Shown one piece after another: positions 1-7,869 of a DNA stretch of 32,239 nt. Origin of the DNA: Candidatus Kaiserbacteria bacterium (GTDB taxonomy: Bacteria > Patescibacteriota > Minisyncoccia > Phycocordibacterales > Phycocordibacteraceae); assembly GCA_023269035.1 (NCBI GenBank), contig JAHFMJ010000006.1, forward strand, positions 1 to 32,239. Reading direction: 5' to 3'. The notes beneath the pieces are model-generated. The model was not told the origin of the DNA and searched no databases. It worked only from the letters and a program-made list of their open reading frames with translations. Position numbers and translations under genes: made by a program. Each line of letters opens with the position of its first letter. The stretch's first letter is position 1.

Positions 1-217
1 AGCCGCGAACATTCCCTTTTGCCTTGAGCGGCTTCTTGATACGCGATTCCTTCTGGGTACCATAACCGACCTGCACTGCCGTGTAGCCGTCCTTCTCAGG
101 CGTCTTTACCTGCGTAACGGTGATGGCTGGGGCGACGACGAGCGTCACTGGATGTACGCGACCTTCGCTGTCGAAGATCTGCGTCATGCCCTTTTTTGTA
201 CCAACAAGGAATTTCAT
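1..217 (-). CDS. rplC: 50S ribosomal protein uL3 (partial, N-terminal 72 residues)
   Basis: The reading frame begins at the ATG complementary to 215-217 and runs off the left edge of the window, so only about 72 residues are visible. The N-terminus reads [15 protein letters not shown] and is followed by a stretch of the type VTVVKxPExDGYxAVQVG(Y)G, which is characteristic of ribosomal protein L3, an early-assembly protein of the large subunit near the peptidyl transferase centre. It starts 4 bases after the rpsJ stop codon, the classical S10-operon order rpsJ-rplC. There is no Shine-Dalgarno tract before this start, so translation is probably coupled to rpsJ. Identification is very secure; the C-terminal part cannot be judged. 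Confidence 0.96.
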   Translation of the reverse strand, partial: MKFLVGTKKGMTQIFDSEGRVHPVTLVVAPAITVTQVKTPEKDGYTAVQVGYGTQKESRIKKPLKAKGNVRG

Positions 218-221
218 ATGA

Positions 222-614
222 TTACATCATGCGGACGTCCACCGAGACGCCGGAAGGGAGCGAGAGGTTGGTGAGCGCGTCGACGACCTTGCCGTTCGGA
301 TTCACGATGTCGAGGATACGCTTGTGCGTACGTACCTCGAACTGCTCGCGTGCGTCCTTATAGACGAATGACGATGCGTTGACGGTGAATTTCCTGATGT
401 CGGTTGGCAGCGGGATAGGGCCGATGACGGTCGCATCGTAGCGGAGTGCAGTGTCGATTATTTGCTTGACCGACTGGTCGAGCACTTTGTGATCGTACCC
501 GCGGATGCGCAAGCGGAGCTTGGCCGCTTTGACCACGGCAGCTTTCGGCGCGGCCTTTGGCCGCGCCGTGCTTGCCTTGCGAGAAGGCGCTTTCTTTTCT
601 TTTGTGTCAGCCAT
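222..614 (-). CDS. rpsJ: 30S ribosomal protein uS10 with basic N-terminal extension
   Basis: This 130-residue protein contains a full S10 core from about residue 30 onward, with the family signatures IGPIPLPT and THKRILDI. S10 sits in the 30S head and also acts as NusE in transcription antitermination. The usual length is about 102 residues; here roughly 28 extra residues rich in Lys and Ala precede the core ([16 protein letters not shown]...). The extension is in frame and follows a purine-rich tract (GGAGGAGAAAGG, about 12-23 bases upstream), so it is probably translated. The gene lies 31 bases downstream of tuf and 4 bases upstream of rplC, so tuf, rpsJ and rplC are likely cotranscribed. 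Function is certain; only the exact start could be argued. Confidence 0.96.
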   Translation of the reverse strand: MADTKEKKAPSRKASTARPKAAPKAAVVKAAKLRLRIRGYDHKVLDQSVKQIIDTALRYDATVIGPIPLPTDIRKFTVNASSFVYKDAREQFEVRTHKRILDIVNPNGKVVDALTNLSLPSGVSVDVRMM

Positions 615-645
615 ACGGAAATTACGCCTTTCTCCTCCAGTTTAC

Positions 646-1839
646 TTACGCGACGATCTTCGTTACGACGCCGGCGCCGACGGTCTTGCCTCCTTCACGG
701 ATCGCGAAGCGCTGCTGCTCTTCGAGCGCGACCGGAGCGACGAGCTTGACCTTGAACTTCATAGTGTCACCTGGCATGACCATCTCGGTGCCTTCCGGAA
801 GGGTCACCTCGCCGGTAACATCAGTCGTGCGGACATAGAACTGCGGCTTGTAGCCGGTGAAAAACGGCGTGTGGCGGCCTCCTTCCTCCTTCGAGAGAAT
901 GTAAACTTCTGCCTCAAAGTCGGTGTGAGGGGTGACGGAACCCGGCTTGCAGATGACCTGACCGCGGTGGACGTCTTCCTTCTTGGTACCGCGCAGGAGG
1001 ATGCCGGCGTTGTCGCCTGCCATACCCTCTTGGAGCGACTTGTTGAACATCTCGATGCCGGTGATGGTCGTCTTGGTCGTCGGATTGAGACCGACAATCT
1101 CGATTTCCTCGCCAACCTTGATCTGACCGCGCTCGATGCGGCCGGTCACGACGGTACCGCGGCCCTCGATAGAGAAGATGTCTTCGATAGGCATAAGGAA
1201 CGGCTTAGCGACATCGCGTTCAGGCTGGGGAATGTACTCGTCGAGCGCCTTGATGAGCTCCATGATCTTCTCAGACCACTCAGAGCCGGTCGGGTTCTCG
1301 AGCGCCTTGAGGCCGGAGCCGCGGACGACCGGAGCCGTCTTGCCGTCAAAGCCTTGCTTAGTCAAAAGCTCACGGACTTCCTCTTCGACGAGGTCAACGA
1401 GGTCCTTGTCATCAACCATGTCAACCTTGTTAAGGAAGACGATGACTTTCGGAACGCCGACTTGCTTGGCGAGGAGGATGTGCTCGCGTGTCTGAGGCAT
1501 GACGCCGTCAGTTGCAGCAACCACGAGGATGGCGCCGTCCATCTGGGCTGCGCCGGTGATCATGTTCTTGATGTAGTCGGCGTGACCAGGAGCGTCGATG
1601 TGCGCGTAGTGGCGCGACGGGGTTTCGTACTCGGAGTGCGAGAGCGAGATGGTAATGCCACGAGCCTTTTCCTCAGGAGCGTTGTCGATTTGATCGACGC
1701 CCTTGACGGTCGCGGTATAGCCATTCCCCGCCTTTGAGAGGACGGTGAGAATGGCAGCAGTAAGGGTGGTCTTGCCGTGGTCGACGTGACCGATGGTGCC
1801 GACGTTGACGTGCGGCTTAGTGCGTGAGAAGTCTGCCAT
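646..1839 (-). CDS. tuf: Translation elongation factor Tu
   Basis: A complete 397-residue EF-Tu, the GTPase that delivers aminoacyl-tRNA to the ribosomal A site. The G1 loop GHVDHGKT is at residues 17-24, the switch I motif RGITI is near residue 60, the switch II motif DAPGH is at 82-86 with the catalytic His, and NKVD serves as G4. Two small departures from the textbook protein are DAPGH instead of DCPGH and NKVD instead of NKCD; neither should abolish GTPase function. Domains 2 and 3 are intact and the protein ends in VVTKIVA. A good promoter lies about 117 bases upstream, downstream of fusA, so tuf can be expressed separately from the rpsL-rpsG-fusA unit and leads into the S10 operon. No Shine-Dalgarno tract precedes the ATG. 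Confidence 0.98.
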   Translation of the reverse strand: MADFSRTKPHVNVGTIGHVDHGKTTLTAAILTVLSKAGNGYTATVKGVDQIDNAPEEKARGITISLSHSEYETPSRHYAHIDAPGHADYIKNMITGAAQMDGAILVVAATDGVMPQTREHILLAKQVGVPKVIVFLNKVDMVDDKDLVDLVEEEVRELLTKQGFDGKTAPVVRGSGLKALENPTGSEWSEKIMELIKALDEYIPQPERDVAKPFLMPIEDIFSIEGRGTVVTGRIERGQIKVGEEIEIVGLNPTTKTTITGIEMFNKSLQEGMAGDNAGILLRGTKKEDVHRGQVICKPGSVTPHTDFEAEVYILSKEEGGRHTPFFTGYKPQFYVRTTDVTGEVTLPEGTEMVMPGDTMKFKVKLVAPVALEEQQRFAIREGGKTVGAGVVTKIVA

Positions 1840-1962
1840 ATAATTTACTATTATTTTTTAATGGTTAAATCGCTAACAAAGAGCCAAGGCCCCTGCTGCC
1901 TGCGAGCCCCGCACAACGTGGGGTCCCTACAGACGAAAAACGACGCGTAAAGCGTTAGGGCT

Positions 1963-1991
1963 ATATTATCTGAAAACAAAAAGAGAGTCAA
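1963..1991 (-). promoter_or_regulatory. Sigma70-type promoter for tuf-rpsJ-rplC with long leader
   Basis: Read on the minus strand, TTGACT (1991-1986) is followed 17 bases later by TAATAT (1968-1963); an overlapping GATAAT (1970-1965) matches the -10 consensus better but leaves a 15-bp spacer. Transcription would start near 1956 and give a leader of about 117 bases before the tuf ATG. That leader can form small GC-rich hairpins (for example CCCC...GGGG around 1906-1924 and ACGC...GCGT near 1948-1957). The promoter overlaps the last bases before the fusA stop codon. Confidence 0.7.
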
Positions 1992-1996
1992 CTACC

Positions 1997-4147
1997 CTAT
2001 TTCCTTGCGGCCTTGATGGTCTCGGCGACGTTCTGCGGAACAACGGCGTAGTGGTCGAACTCCATGGTCATAGCGCCGCGACCCTCGGTCATAGAACGGA
2101 GTGCCGTGGTGTAGCCGAACATCTCTGAAAGTGGCACTTTTGCATTCACCACCTTTGCCATGCCGCGCTCCTCCATGCTCTCTATCGCACCACGCTTAGA
2201 GGTGAGGTGGCCGGTGATGTCACCCATGAACTTCTCTGGGATGACAATTTCCACTTTCATAATAGGCTCGAGCAAGACTGGCTTGGCACGTGCGGCAGCA
2301 TCCTTGAATGCCTGTGACGCCGCTATCTTGAAGGCAATTTCGGACGAGTCGACGTCGTGGTAGGAACCATCGGTAAGCTCCACGGAGATATCTTCCATCT
2401 TGAAGCCTGCGACGATGCCACGCTCCATCGCCTCGCGCACGCCCTTCTCGACGGCCGGGATGAATTCGTTCGGAATGACACCTCCCTTGATGCTATTGAT
2501 GAATTCGAAGTGGTCTTCACGCTTGACGTTGTTCTTTACCTTTGCGCCTTCAACCAGCGGCTCAAGCGGCTTCACGATGATGACCACATGGCCGTATTGG
2601 CCTTTACCTCCCGTCTGCTTGATGTATTTGTTCTCGGCTTCTGCTTCCTTCTGGATGGTCTCACGGTAGGCTACTTGCGGCTTACCGGTGTCGGCGCTGA
2701 CGTTGAACTCGCGTTTCATGCGATCGATGATGATCTCCAAGTGGAGCTCGCCCATGCCCGCGATGATGGTCTCCATCGTCTCTGCGTCAGACGAGACGCG
2801 GAAGGTCGGGTCCTCATCAGAGAGCTTCTTGAGCGCCATGCCCATGCGCTCCTGGTCGGCCTTGGTCTTTGGTTCGATACGCATCGAGACGACGGGCTCA
2901 GGGAACTTGATCTCCTCAAGGATGATCGGGTCCTCCTCGCTACAAAGCGTATGCGAGGTCTTTGCGTCTTTCAGTCCAACGGCAGCAGCGATCTCTCCTG
3001 CATATACCTCTTTCACCTCTTCACGCTTATCTGCTTGAAGGCGGACGATGCGGCCAAGGCGCTCTTTACTGCCCGTCGAGGAGTTATAGATATACGAGCC
3101 TGCCTCAACCTTGCCCGAGTAGACGCGGAAGAAGGTCAGCGCGCCGACGAACGGGTCGGTCTGGAGCTTGAAGGCGAGCGCGCAGAACGGCTCGTTGTCG
3201 TCAGCGTGGCGTAGCACTTCCTCACCCGTTTTCGGATTGATGCCTTTGACTGCTGGGATGTCGAGCGGCGACGGGAGATACTCGACAACCGCATCGAGCA
3301 CAAGCTGGACGCCTTTGTTCTTCAAAGCACTTCCGGTAAATACCGGAACGATCTTGTTGTCGATAACCGCTTTGCGGAGGATTTTTTTCAATTCTTCGAG
3401 CGATGGCTCTTTGCCGTCGAGGTAGGCGCCCATCGCGGTCTCGTCCTCGGAAACTATTTTTTCGATAAGTTCGGCGCGATACTTTTCAACGTCGGCTTTG
3501 AGATTTTCAGGAATAGTGGCATCACGACGGACGGTCTGGCCCATGTCGCCATCAAAGTAGACTGCCTCACGAGTAAGGAGATCAATGACGCCCACGTGTT
3601 CTCCCTCTTCCCCGATAGGTATCTGCATACGGACAGCGTTTTTGGTCAGCCTGTCCAAGATCGATTTGTAAGAACGTTCGAAAGAGGCACCAGTGCGGTC
3701 GAGCTTGTTGATGAAGCAGATGCGCGGCACCTTGCCCTCATCAGCGTAACGCCAGTTGGTCTCGGACTGCGGCTCAACGCCTGCGACCCCGTCAAAGACG
3801 ACGACGGCGCCGTCGAGTACGCGCAAGCTACGCTTCACCTCGACGGTAAAGTCGATGTGGCCCGGGGTGTCGATGATATTGAAACGGATCTTCTTGCTCG
3901 TATCTTTCTTATCGAGCTCGCCGGTCGGCGTCCAGAAGCAGGTGACCGCGGCAGCCGTGATGGTGATGCCACGCTCGCGCTCCTGCTCCATCCAGTCAGT
4001 GGTCGTCTCGCCCTCGTGCACCTCGCCTATCTTATGCTGGCTGCCGGTGTAGTAGAGGACGCGCTCGGACGTGGTGGTCTTGCCCGCATCGATGTGGGCG
4101 ATGATACCGAAGTTGCGTACTCGATCGAGCGGATAGTCGCGTGCCAT
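1997..4147 (-). CDS. fusA: Translation elongation factor G
   Basis: A full-length 716-residue EF-G, the GTPase that drives translocation of tRNAs and mRNA on the ribosome. Visible motifs are the G1 loop AHIDAGKT at residues 17-24, the switch I segment [14 protein letters not shown] (G3) and NKLDRTG (G4), followed by domains II to V with the conserved [15 protein letters not shown] segment of domain IV. Length is normal for the family. The gene follows rpsL and rpsG as in the str operon, but a previously unlisted 48-codon ORF sits between rpsG and fusA. Only a poly-A run precedes the ATG, with no Shine-Dalgarno tract, so initiation probably relies on coupling or on an unstructured start. Confidence 0.98.
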   Translation of the reverse strand: MARDYPLDRVRNFGIIAHIDAGKTTTSERVLYYTGSQHKIGEVHEGETTTDWMEQERERGITITAAAVTCFWTPTGELDKKDTSKKIRFNIIDTPGHIDFTVEVKRSLRVLDGAVVVFDGVAGVEPQSETNWRYADEGKVPRICFINKLDRTGASFERSYKSILDRLTKNAVRMQIPIGEEGEHVGVIDLLTREAVYFDGDMGQTVRRDATIPENLKADVEKYRAELIEKIVSEDETAMGAYLDGKEPSLEELKKILRKAVIDNKIVPVFTGSALKNKGVQLVLDAVVEYLPSPLDIPAVKGINPKTGEEVLRHADDNEPFCALAFKLQTDPFVGALTFFRVYSGKVEAGSYIYNSSTGSKERLGRIVRLQADKREEVKEVYAGEIAAAVGLKDAKTSHTLCSEEDPIILEEIKFPEPVVSMRIEPKTKADQERMGMALKKLSDEDPTFRVSSDAETMETIIAGMGELHLEIIIDRMKREFNVSADTGKPQVAYRETIQKEAEAENKYIKQTGGKGQYGHVVIIVKPLEPLVEGAKVKNNVKREDHFEFINSIKGGVIPNEFIPAVEKGVREAMERGIVAGFKMEDISVELTDGSYHDVDSSEIAFKIAASQAFKDAAARAKPVLLEPIMKVEIVIPEKFMGDITGHLTSKRGAIESMEERGMAKVVNAKVPLSEMFGYTTALRSMTEGRGAMTMEFDHYAVVPQNVAETIKAARK

Positions 4148-4158
4148 TTTTTTAAAAA

Positions 4159-4305
4159 TTATTTATCCTTATCTAGATGATCGTAGTCCCTCGCGTCAAA
4201 ACCCTCTTCGACGTACCTTTCCGCCCTCTCAAGTGCTTTGCGTGCCCTGCTTTCGGAGTTTCTTTGTGCACGATCAGCAACCAATGTGGGCTTCCCTTCC
4301 AACAT
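4159..4305 (-). CDS. Small charged hypothetical protein (48 aa) between rpsG and fusA
   Basis: This short frame begins 5 bases after the rpsG stop and ends 11 bases before the fusA start. It encodes 48 residues beginning [19 protein letters not shown], continuing with a charged, probably helical stretch ([18 protein letters not shown]) and an acidic/basic end (HLDKDK). I do not recognise a family. In favour of a real gene: it fills the only sizeable gap inside a tight operon, its codons resemble those of its neighbours, and its composition is protein-like. Against: it is short, and the AAGGA before its ATG is too close to be a good Shine-Dalgarno. Its position suggests a role linked to translation or ribosome assembly, which is inference only. 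Confidence 0.55.
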   Translation of the reverse strand: MLEGKPTLVADRAQRNSESRARKALERAERYVEEGFDARDYDHLDKDK

Positions 4306-4310
4306 AGTCC

Positions 4311-4781
4311 TTACCACGCGAGATGAGCGAAGGCACGGTTGCTCTCTGCCATGCGCTGGACATCCTCGCGCTTCTTGATTGCTGTACCTTGGTTGTTGGA
4401 CGCGGCAATGAGCTCGTCAGCGAGCTTCATATGCATCGGCTTGCCTTTGCTCCCACGTGCCGCCCCGATGATCCAACGGAGGGCCAAAGAACGGCGGCGC
4501 TCAGGGCGCACCTCGCGCGGTACCTGATAGTTGGCACCGCCCACGCGGCGGCTGCGCACCTCAACTGATGGGCTAACGTTGGTGATAGCGGTCTCAAAAA
4601 CGACCATCGGATCGAGCTTCTCGTCGCGCTTCCTGATCTCATCGAGAGCTGCATACACCACCGTACGAGCGGTCGTCTTTTTGCCATCAAGCATGACGGA
4701 GTTGATGAATCGGGCTAAAAGTTCCGAATCGTACTTGGAGTCCGGAGCGACGATGCTCTTCTTATTGAGTTTGCGTCTCAT
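4311..4781 (-). CDS. rpsG: 30S ribosomal protein uS7
   Basis: A complete 156-residue S7, the primary assembly protein of the 30S head that contacts the E-site tRNA and mRNA exit. The sequence carries the family signatures in order: an N-terminal MRRKL basic start, the [14 protein letters not shown] segment, the [14 protein letters not shown] beta-hairpin region, RWIIGAARG, and a C-terminal NRAFAHLAW. Length equals that of typical bacterial S7. It starts 6 bases after the rpsL stop codon, so the pair is cotranscribed and likely translationally coupled; there is no obvious Shine-Dalgarno tract. Confidence 0.97.
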   Translation of the reverse strand: MRRKLNKKSIVAPDSKYDSELLARFINSVMLDGKKTTARTVVYAALDEIRKRDEKLDPMVVFETAITNVSPSVEVRSRRVGGANYQVPREVRPERRRSLALRWIIGAARGSKGKPMHMKLADELIAASNNQGTAIKKREDVQRMAESNRAFAHLAW

Positions 4782-4787
4782 ACGTGA

Positions 4788-5204
4788 TTATTTCTTTGCG
4801 GATGCGCGCTTTGCTCCGTAACGGCTTCTGCTCCGGCGGCGCTTCTCGATGCCGGCGGCATCAAGGCGTCCGCGGACTATCTGATAGCGGAGCGACACGT
4901 CCTTCACGCGGCCGCCGCGGATCAGCACGACGGAGTGCTCCTGCAGGTTGTGCCCTTCTCCAGGAATATAGGCCGTGACCTCCATGCCGTTCGTCAGGCG
5001 CACGCGAGCGATTTTGCGGATAGCGGAGTTCGGCTTACGAGGGGTCTTGGTGGTCACCTTGACGCACACGCCGCGTTTGAAGGGTGAGGGGTAGAAGGTC
5101 GGACGGTTCTCCAGCACGTTAAAACCACGCGACAGAGCGATGGTTTTTGATTTGGCTTTTGGGCTCTTGCGAGGCCGTTTGCGCAATTGGTTGATGGTTG
5201 CCAT
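4788..5204 (-). CDS. rpsL: 30S ribosomal protein uS12 with altered decoding loop
   Basis: The start is placed at the ATG at 5204 ([11 protein letters not shown]), although the frame stays open 13 codons further. The upstream region contains a promoter whose transcript would begin downstream of the longer start, and S12 proteins start with MATINQL. The 138 residues include [11 protein letters not shown] (51-61), [11 protein letters not shown] (81-91) and RGGRVKD (96-102). S12 forms part of the decoding centre at the 30S shoulder. Two oddities: an insertion of about a dozen residues near 31-41 ([11 protein letters not shown]) before KRGVC, and the normally near-universal KDLPGVRY loop reads KDVSLRY, so the Pro-Gly after Asp102 is missing. 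This is the first gene of the rpsL-rpsG-fusA operon. Confidence 0.97.
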   Translation of the reverse strand: MATINQLRKRPRKSPKAKSKTIALSRGFNVLENRPTFYPSPFKRGVCVKVTTKTPRKPNSAIRKIARVRLTNGMEVTAYIPGEGHNLQEHSVVLIRGGRVKDVSLRYQIVRGRLDAAGIEKRRRSRSRYGAKRASAKK

Positions 5205-5234
5205 TTGAAAAATCTGCTCGAAAGCAGTAGGGCT

Positions 5235-5263
5235 ACTATACAAGGAGCCCTCGATAAATGCAA
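5235..5263 (-). promoter_or_regulatory. Sigma70-type promoter for the rpsL-rpsG-fusA operon
   Basis: On the minus strand TTGCAT (5263-5258) and TATAGT (5240-5235) are separated by 17 bases. Transcription would begin near 5228, giving a leader of about 24 bases before the ATG at 5204. This supports the shorter rpsL start. The -35 lies just downstream of the stop codon of the site-2 protease gene (5274), so the two genes are probably separate units. Confidence 0.75.
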
Positions 5264-5273
5264 TAGAAACGCT

Positions 5274-5918
5274 CTATCCTCCGACAATGAAGAGAAAAAG
5301 GAACTTAACAAGGCTGGAAAGGAAGGGCCAAAGCAGATAGATGGCGACGAGGGAGACGCCGATAAGGGCAAAAGGCCCGAGCGCGTAGGTCGCACTCTCC
5401 AATCTGCCATAGGCCTGGCTTAGCTGGTACGGAAGGATGGACCGAAGCACCTTTGAGCCATCGAGCGGGGGAAGCGGAATGAGGTTGTAGATCGCGAGTA
5501 CCAGGTTGGCATAGACTACCGTCACGCACACGGTGAGGAGAGAGCCTGAGATGAGGCCTGTGGGTACGCCAAAGCGCAGAATGAGACCGAAGACGAGAGC
5601 AATAAAAATATTAGTGAGCGGACCTGCTGCGGCAACGAGCGCTTCGGCCCACTTCCCTCCTCGCTTAAGGTTGTAGGGGTTATACGGAACGGGCTTGGCC
5701 CACCCGATGAGGAACGGCGAGCCCGTGAGCGCGAGGATGCCGGGCACTAGGATAGAGCCGACCGGGTCGATATGCGGCAAGGGGTTAAGTGTGAGCCTGC
5801 CGGCATAGCGAGCGGTCGAGTCGCCGAGCCAGTCGGCAACGAAGCCGTGCGCCACCTCATGAAAGATGATGGAGAGTATGACGATACCGATACCTACAAT
5901 GAAGGTCGTTGGGTCCAT
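5274..5918 (-). CDS. M50 family (site-2 protease type) intramembrane metallopeptidase
   Basis: The product is a 214-residue polytopic membrane protein beginning MDPTTFIVGIGIV. The zinc motif HEVAH is at residues 20-24 inside the first hydrophobic segment, a Gly/Asn segment (AAAGPLTNIFIAL) follows in the middle, and NLIPLPPLDGSK provides the conserved Asp that is the third zinc ligand in this family. This is the compact S2P/M50 form without PDZ domain. Such proteases cleave substrates within the membrane; the substrate here is unknown. The frame is open for 58 more codons upstream, but those lie antisense to the TrmH-family gene, and a TATACT hexamer exactly 6 bases before this ATG supports the chosen start. 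It is divergent from the TrmH-family gene. Confidence 0.9.
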   Translation of the reverse strand: MDPTTFIVGIGIVILSIIFHEVAHGFVADWLGDSTARYAGRLTLNPLPHIDPVGSILVPGILALTGSPFLIGWAKPVPYNPYNLKRGGKWAEALVAAAGPLTNIFIALVFGLILRFGVPTGLISGSLLTVCVTVVYANLVLAIYNLIPLPPLDGSKVLRSILPYQLSQAYGRLESATYALGPFALIGVSLVAIYLLWPFLSSLVKFLFLFIVGG

Positions 5919-5924
5919 CGCTCT

Positions 5925-5930
5925 AGTATA
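5925..5930 (-). promoter_or_regulatory. Leaderless -10 element of the M50 peptidase gene
   Basis: TATACT on the minus strand ends 6 bases before the ATG at 5918, so the predicted transcription start is the A of the start codon. No convincing -35 is visible. The element faces the divergent one at 5943-5948. Confidence 0.6.
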
Positions 5931-5942
5931 GCGCCCTCGTGG

Positions 5943-5948
5943 TACACT
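5943..5948 (+). promoter_or_regulatory. Leaderless extended -10 element of the TrmH-family gene
   Basis: TACACT preceded by TGG (extended -10) ends 6 bases before the ATG at 5955, so transcription is predicted to begin at the start codon. Confidence 0.6.
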
Positions 5949-5954
5949 CGCGAC

Positions 5955-6692
5955 ATGCAGCGGGAGAAAGTGTACATATATGGTAAGCACGCGGTTGCCG
6001 AGGCGGTGCTCCATGCACCGCATGTGGTAAAGAAGGTATTTATTGCGCCGACATTCGATGATGCAAAAGTCATCGCGGCTATCAATGCCCAAAAAATCCC
6101 AACAGCCGTGTTAAAAGGAAATGAGCTTGGCAGCGACGCGGCACACCAAGGGCTCGTTGCTATCATCGAAGCCGAGTCGTTGCTGATGCACTTTGAGACA
6201 TTCCTGGAAAAACTCGACCTTTCGAAAAAGCCGGCGCTCGCGCTGCTCGGCGAGGTACAGGACCCCCACAACGTAGGCGCGGTCATCCGTAGCGCGGCAG
6301 GCCTTGGCCTCTCGGGTGTCCTCATTCCCGAGCACCGCCAGGCGCCGATTACCGGCGCGGTGGTCAAAGCGTCCGTCGGCATGTCCTTCCGCATACCTCT
6401 TATAGCCATAGGTAACGTCAACCAGGCTGTCAGGCTCTTGAAAGAAAAAGGCTTCTGGATCTACGGCCTTTCGGGCGAAGGAGCGCAGACCCTCGCTGAA
6501 GAGAAATTCACCGAACCGTCGGTGTTCGTCATCGGGAACGAGGGCGAGGGCATCCGGGAGAAGACGCAGGAACTCTGCGATGTGATGCTCAAGATACCGA
6601 TGCACTCGCGGACCGAGTCGCTCAACGCCTCTGTTTCCGCGGCGATCGTGTTTTATGAGTGGAGCACGCAGCACCCCGAAGCATTGAGATGA
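5955..6692 (+). CDS. SpoU/TrmH-family RNA 2'-O-methyltransferase (RlmB-like)
   Basis: The 245-residue protein starts MQREKVYIYGKHAVAEA; the frame is open further upstream but the promoter and the family N-terminus place the start here. An N-terminal substrate-binding domain (residues 1 to about 80) resembles RlmB. The SPOUT catalytic domain follows, with motif 1 LGEVQDPHNVGAVIRSA, motif 2 VIGNEGEGIRE and motif 3 IPMHSRTESLNASVSAAI. These make the knotted SAM site. Such enzymes methylate ribose 2'-OH; RlmB targets 23S rRNA G2251, which is likely but not provable here. The stop codon overlaps the next start (ATGA), so the following methyltransferase is translationally coupled. Confidence 0.92.
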   Translation: MQREKVYIYGKHAVAEAVLHAPHVVKKVFIAPTFDDAKVIAAINAQKIPTAVLKGNELGSDAAHQGLVAIIEAESLLMHFETFLEKLDLSKKPALALLGEVQDPHNVGAVIRSAAGLGLSGVLIPEHRQAPITGAVVKASVGMSFRIPLIAIGNVNQAVRLLKEKGFWIYGLSGEGAQTLAEEKFTEPSVFVIGNEGEGIREKTQELCDVMLKIPMHSRTESLNASVSAAIVFYEWSTQHPEALR

Positions 6693-7387
6693 GAAAGAAA
6701 AAAGATTTTTGGGATGCTGAATATAAGAGCCCGGGGCACCTCGCGCTCTCGACCGAGCCTTCGGAAGACTTGGAAAAATTTACCCGCTACCTTGTACGCG
6801 AATATGGCAAGAAATTCCTGAACGTAACGACCTTGGTCGCAGACCTCGGCTGTGGGAACGGGCGCAACCTCATCTACCTCGCGAAGAAATTCGGCATTCA
6901 CGGCGTGGGCTACGACACGTCGAAAGAGGCGCTCATGCAGGGACGCGCCGCGACCGCGGCGCAGGAGCTACCGCTCATCTTCGAAGAGCGCTCTATAGCA
7001 AAGCCGATTCCCCTCGGCGACGAATCGGTGCTGATCGCGCTCGATATGATGAGCTCGCACGTACTCCTCCGCTCGGAGCGCGAGGCGCTCCGAGCGGAAA
7101 TCCTGAGGGTACTGAAGCCGGAAGGATGGTTATTTTTCAAATCGTTCCTCCTCGACGACGACGCTCACGCCAAGCGCCTCTTGCGCGAGAATCCGGCGCA
7201 AGAGGAGGGCATGTATATTCATCCAGAAATCGGCACCGCCGAGTACGTCTGGACAGAGGAAGCGCTGCGCGATTTTTATGAGCCGTATTTCACCATTCAT
7301 CACTTGGAAAAATCCTTCAAGCATAAGCATGTGGACGGCAGCGCATGGAAACGCCGTACCATTTGCGCGTATCTTCAGAAGGCCTAG
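6689..7387 (+). CDS. Class I SAM-dependent methyltransferase
   Basis: The start is set at the ATG overlapping the upstream TGA (4-base ATGA overlap), giving 232 residues beginning MRKKKDFWDAEYKSPG. The SAM-binding motif I is clear (VADLGCGNGRNLIYLA), followed by the acidic motif II region (GVGYDTS) and a motif IV/VI-like segment RVLKPEGWLFFKSF. This is the Rossmann-type methyltransferase fold (Methyltransf_11/25-like). No target-recognition domain is visible, so the substrate remains unknown. Coupling to an rRNA methyltransferase hints at an RNA or translation-related substrate, which is inference. Length is ordinary for a single-domain enzyme. Confidence 0.85.
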   Translation: MRKKKDFWDAEYKSPGHLALSTEPSEDLEKFTRYLVREYGKKFLNVTTLVADLGCGNGRNLIYLAKKFGIHGVGYDTSKEALMQGRAATAAQELPLIFEERSIAKPIPLGDESVLIALDMMSSHVLLRSEREALRAEILRVLKPEGWLFFKSFLLDDDAHAKRLLRENPAQEEGMYIHPEIGTAEYVWTEEALRDFYEPYFTIHHLEKSFKHKHVDGSAWKRRTICAYLQKA

Positions 7388-7412
7388 TGTTGTAGCAAGA
7401 GAGATTTGAGAG

Positions 7413-7418
7413 TACCCT
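7413..7418 (+). promoter_or_regulatory. Possible -10 element of the 52-aa zinc-ribbon gene
   Basis: TACCCT ends 8 bases before the ATG at 7427, close to the leaderless spacing seen at neighbouring genes. No -35 is visible and the match to the consensus is only moderate. Confidence 0.4.
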
Positions 7419-7426
7419 ATACGATC

Positions 7427-7585
7427 ATGGAAAGTCCCAAAATAGTCTTTGTCTCAGGGCGCAGGGGGCGTCCTGCAGCCCCTCTCTCATGGCGCTGCCC
7501 CAAATGCGGGCACTTGAAATTTTGGATGGTGACCATATGTGCCAAATGTAAGAGGGACAGACCCGGGACCGATAATCCGCAGTAG
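7427..7585 (+). CDS. Small zinc-ribbon-like protein (52 aa)
   Basis: This 52-codon frame lies between the methyltransferase and rpmB. The protein starts MESPKIVFVSGRRGRP and contains two CxxC knuckles, CPKCG at residues 24-28 and CAKC near 38-41, separated by a short hydrophobic beta-like segment (HLKFWMVTI). This spacing fits a minimal zinc ribbon. The N-terminal half is Arg/Pro-rich (SGRRGRPAAP), which would suit nucleic-acid or ribosome binding. I do not recognise a named family; L32/L33/L36-like ribosomal ribbons do not match closely. The TAG stop is 39 bases before rpmB. The paired cysteines make chance unlikely. Confidence 0.65.
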   Translation: MESPKIVFVSGRRGRPAAPLSWRCPKCGHLKFWMVTICAKCKRDRPGTDNPQ

Positions 7586-7610
7586 ACTTTTCTTCTTTCG
7601 GAAGCCATGG

Positions 7611-7616
7611 TACTCT
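7611..7616 (+). promoter_or_regulatory. Extended -10 element of rpmB
   Basis: TACTCT preceded by TGG ends 8 bases before the rpmB ATG at 7625. The predicted transcript would carry only a couple of leader bases. Confidence 0.55.
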
Positions 7617-7624
7617 AGCGGACT

Positions 7625-7867
7625 ATGGCAAAGATGTGCGCCGTGACTGGAAAGAGCACTCTCGTCGGAGGACGGTATAGCAACCGTACCCGCGCAACGC
7701 AGTTCAACCCCTGCGGCAAGGTACGCCGCAAGGCCAACCTCCAGCGTCACAAGATATACGTCTCCGAACTGGGCAAGCATGTCTCCGTCCTCCTCTCCGC
7801 AAAAGCGGTTAAGACTATCGCGAAGCGCGGCGCTTTCAAGACCTTGAGCAAAGCAGGCGTTATATAG
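7625..7867 (+). CDS. rpmB: 50S ribosomal protein bL28
   Basis: An 80-residue L28 beginning MAKMCAVTGKSTLVGGRYSN. The family pattern C-x2-TGK, then a basic segment around KVRRKANLQRHKIYV, then a C-terminal region with repeated Ala/Lys, is all present. L28 is a small basic protein of the large subunit near the E site. Length is normal. The gene is followed within 2 bases by a 22-codon ORF and then by an inverted repeat and T-run, described separately, so rpmB may be the promoter-proximal gene of an attenuated unit. Confidence 0.96.
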   Translation: MAKMCAVTGKSTLVGGRYSNRTRATQFNPCGKVRRKANLQRHKIYVSELGKHVSVLLSAKAVKTIAKRGAFKTLSKAGVI

Positions 7868-7869
7868 AT

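Noticed and set aside
505..1737. A 410-codon open frame on the plus strand opposite tuf
   Set aside because: It is antisense to a certain EF-Tu gene, has no family features, and is the expected by-product of biased third codon positions.
1840..1996. Possible tRNA or small RNA gene in the fusA-tuf gap
   Set aside because: No cloverleaf or CCA end could be drawn; the hairpins are short and better explained as a tuf leader.
2357..3214. A 285-codon open frame opposite fusA
   Set aside because: Antisense to EF-G throughout, low-quality composition, no start context.
5205..5243. 13-codon upstream extension of rpsL
   Set aside because: The -10 element overlaps this stretch and transcription would begin downstream of the longer start; S12 proteins start MATINQL.
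5919..6092. 58-codon upstream extension of the M50 peptidase
   Set aside because: It is antisense to the TrmH-family gene, and a TATACT element lies 6 bases before the internal ATG at 5918.
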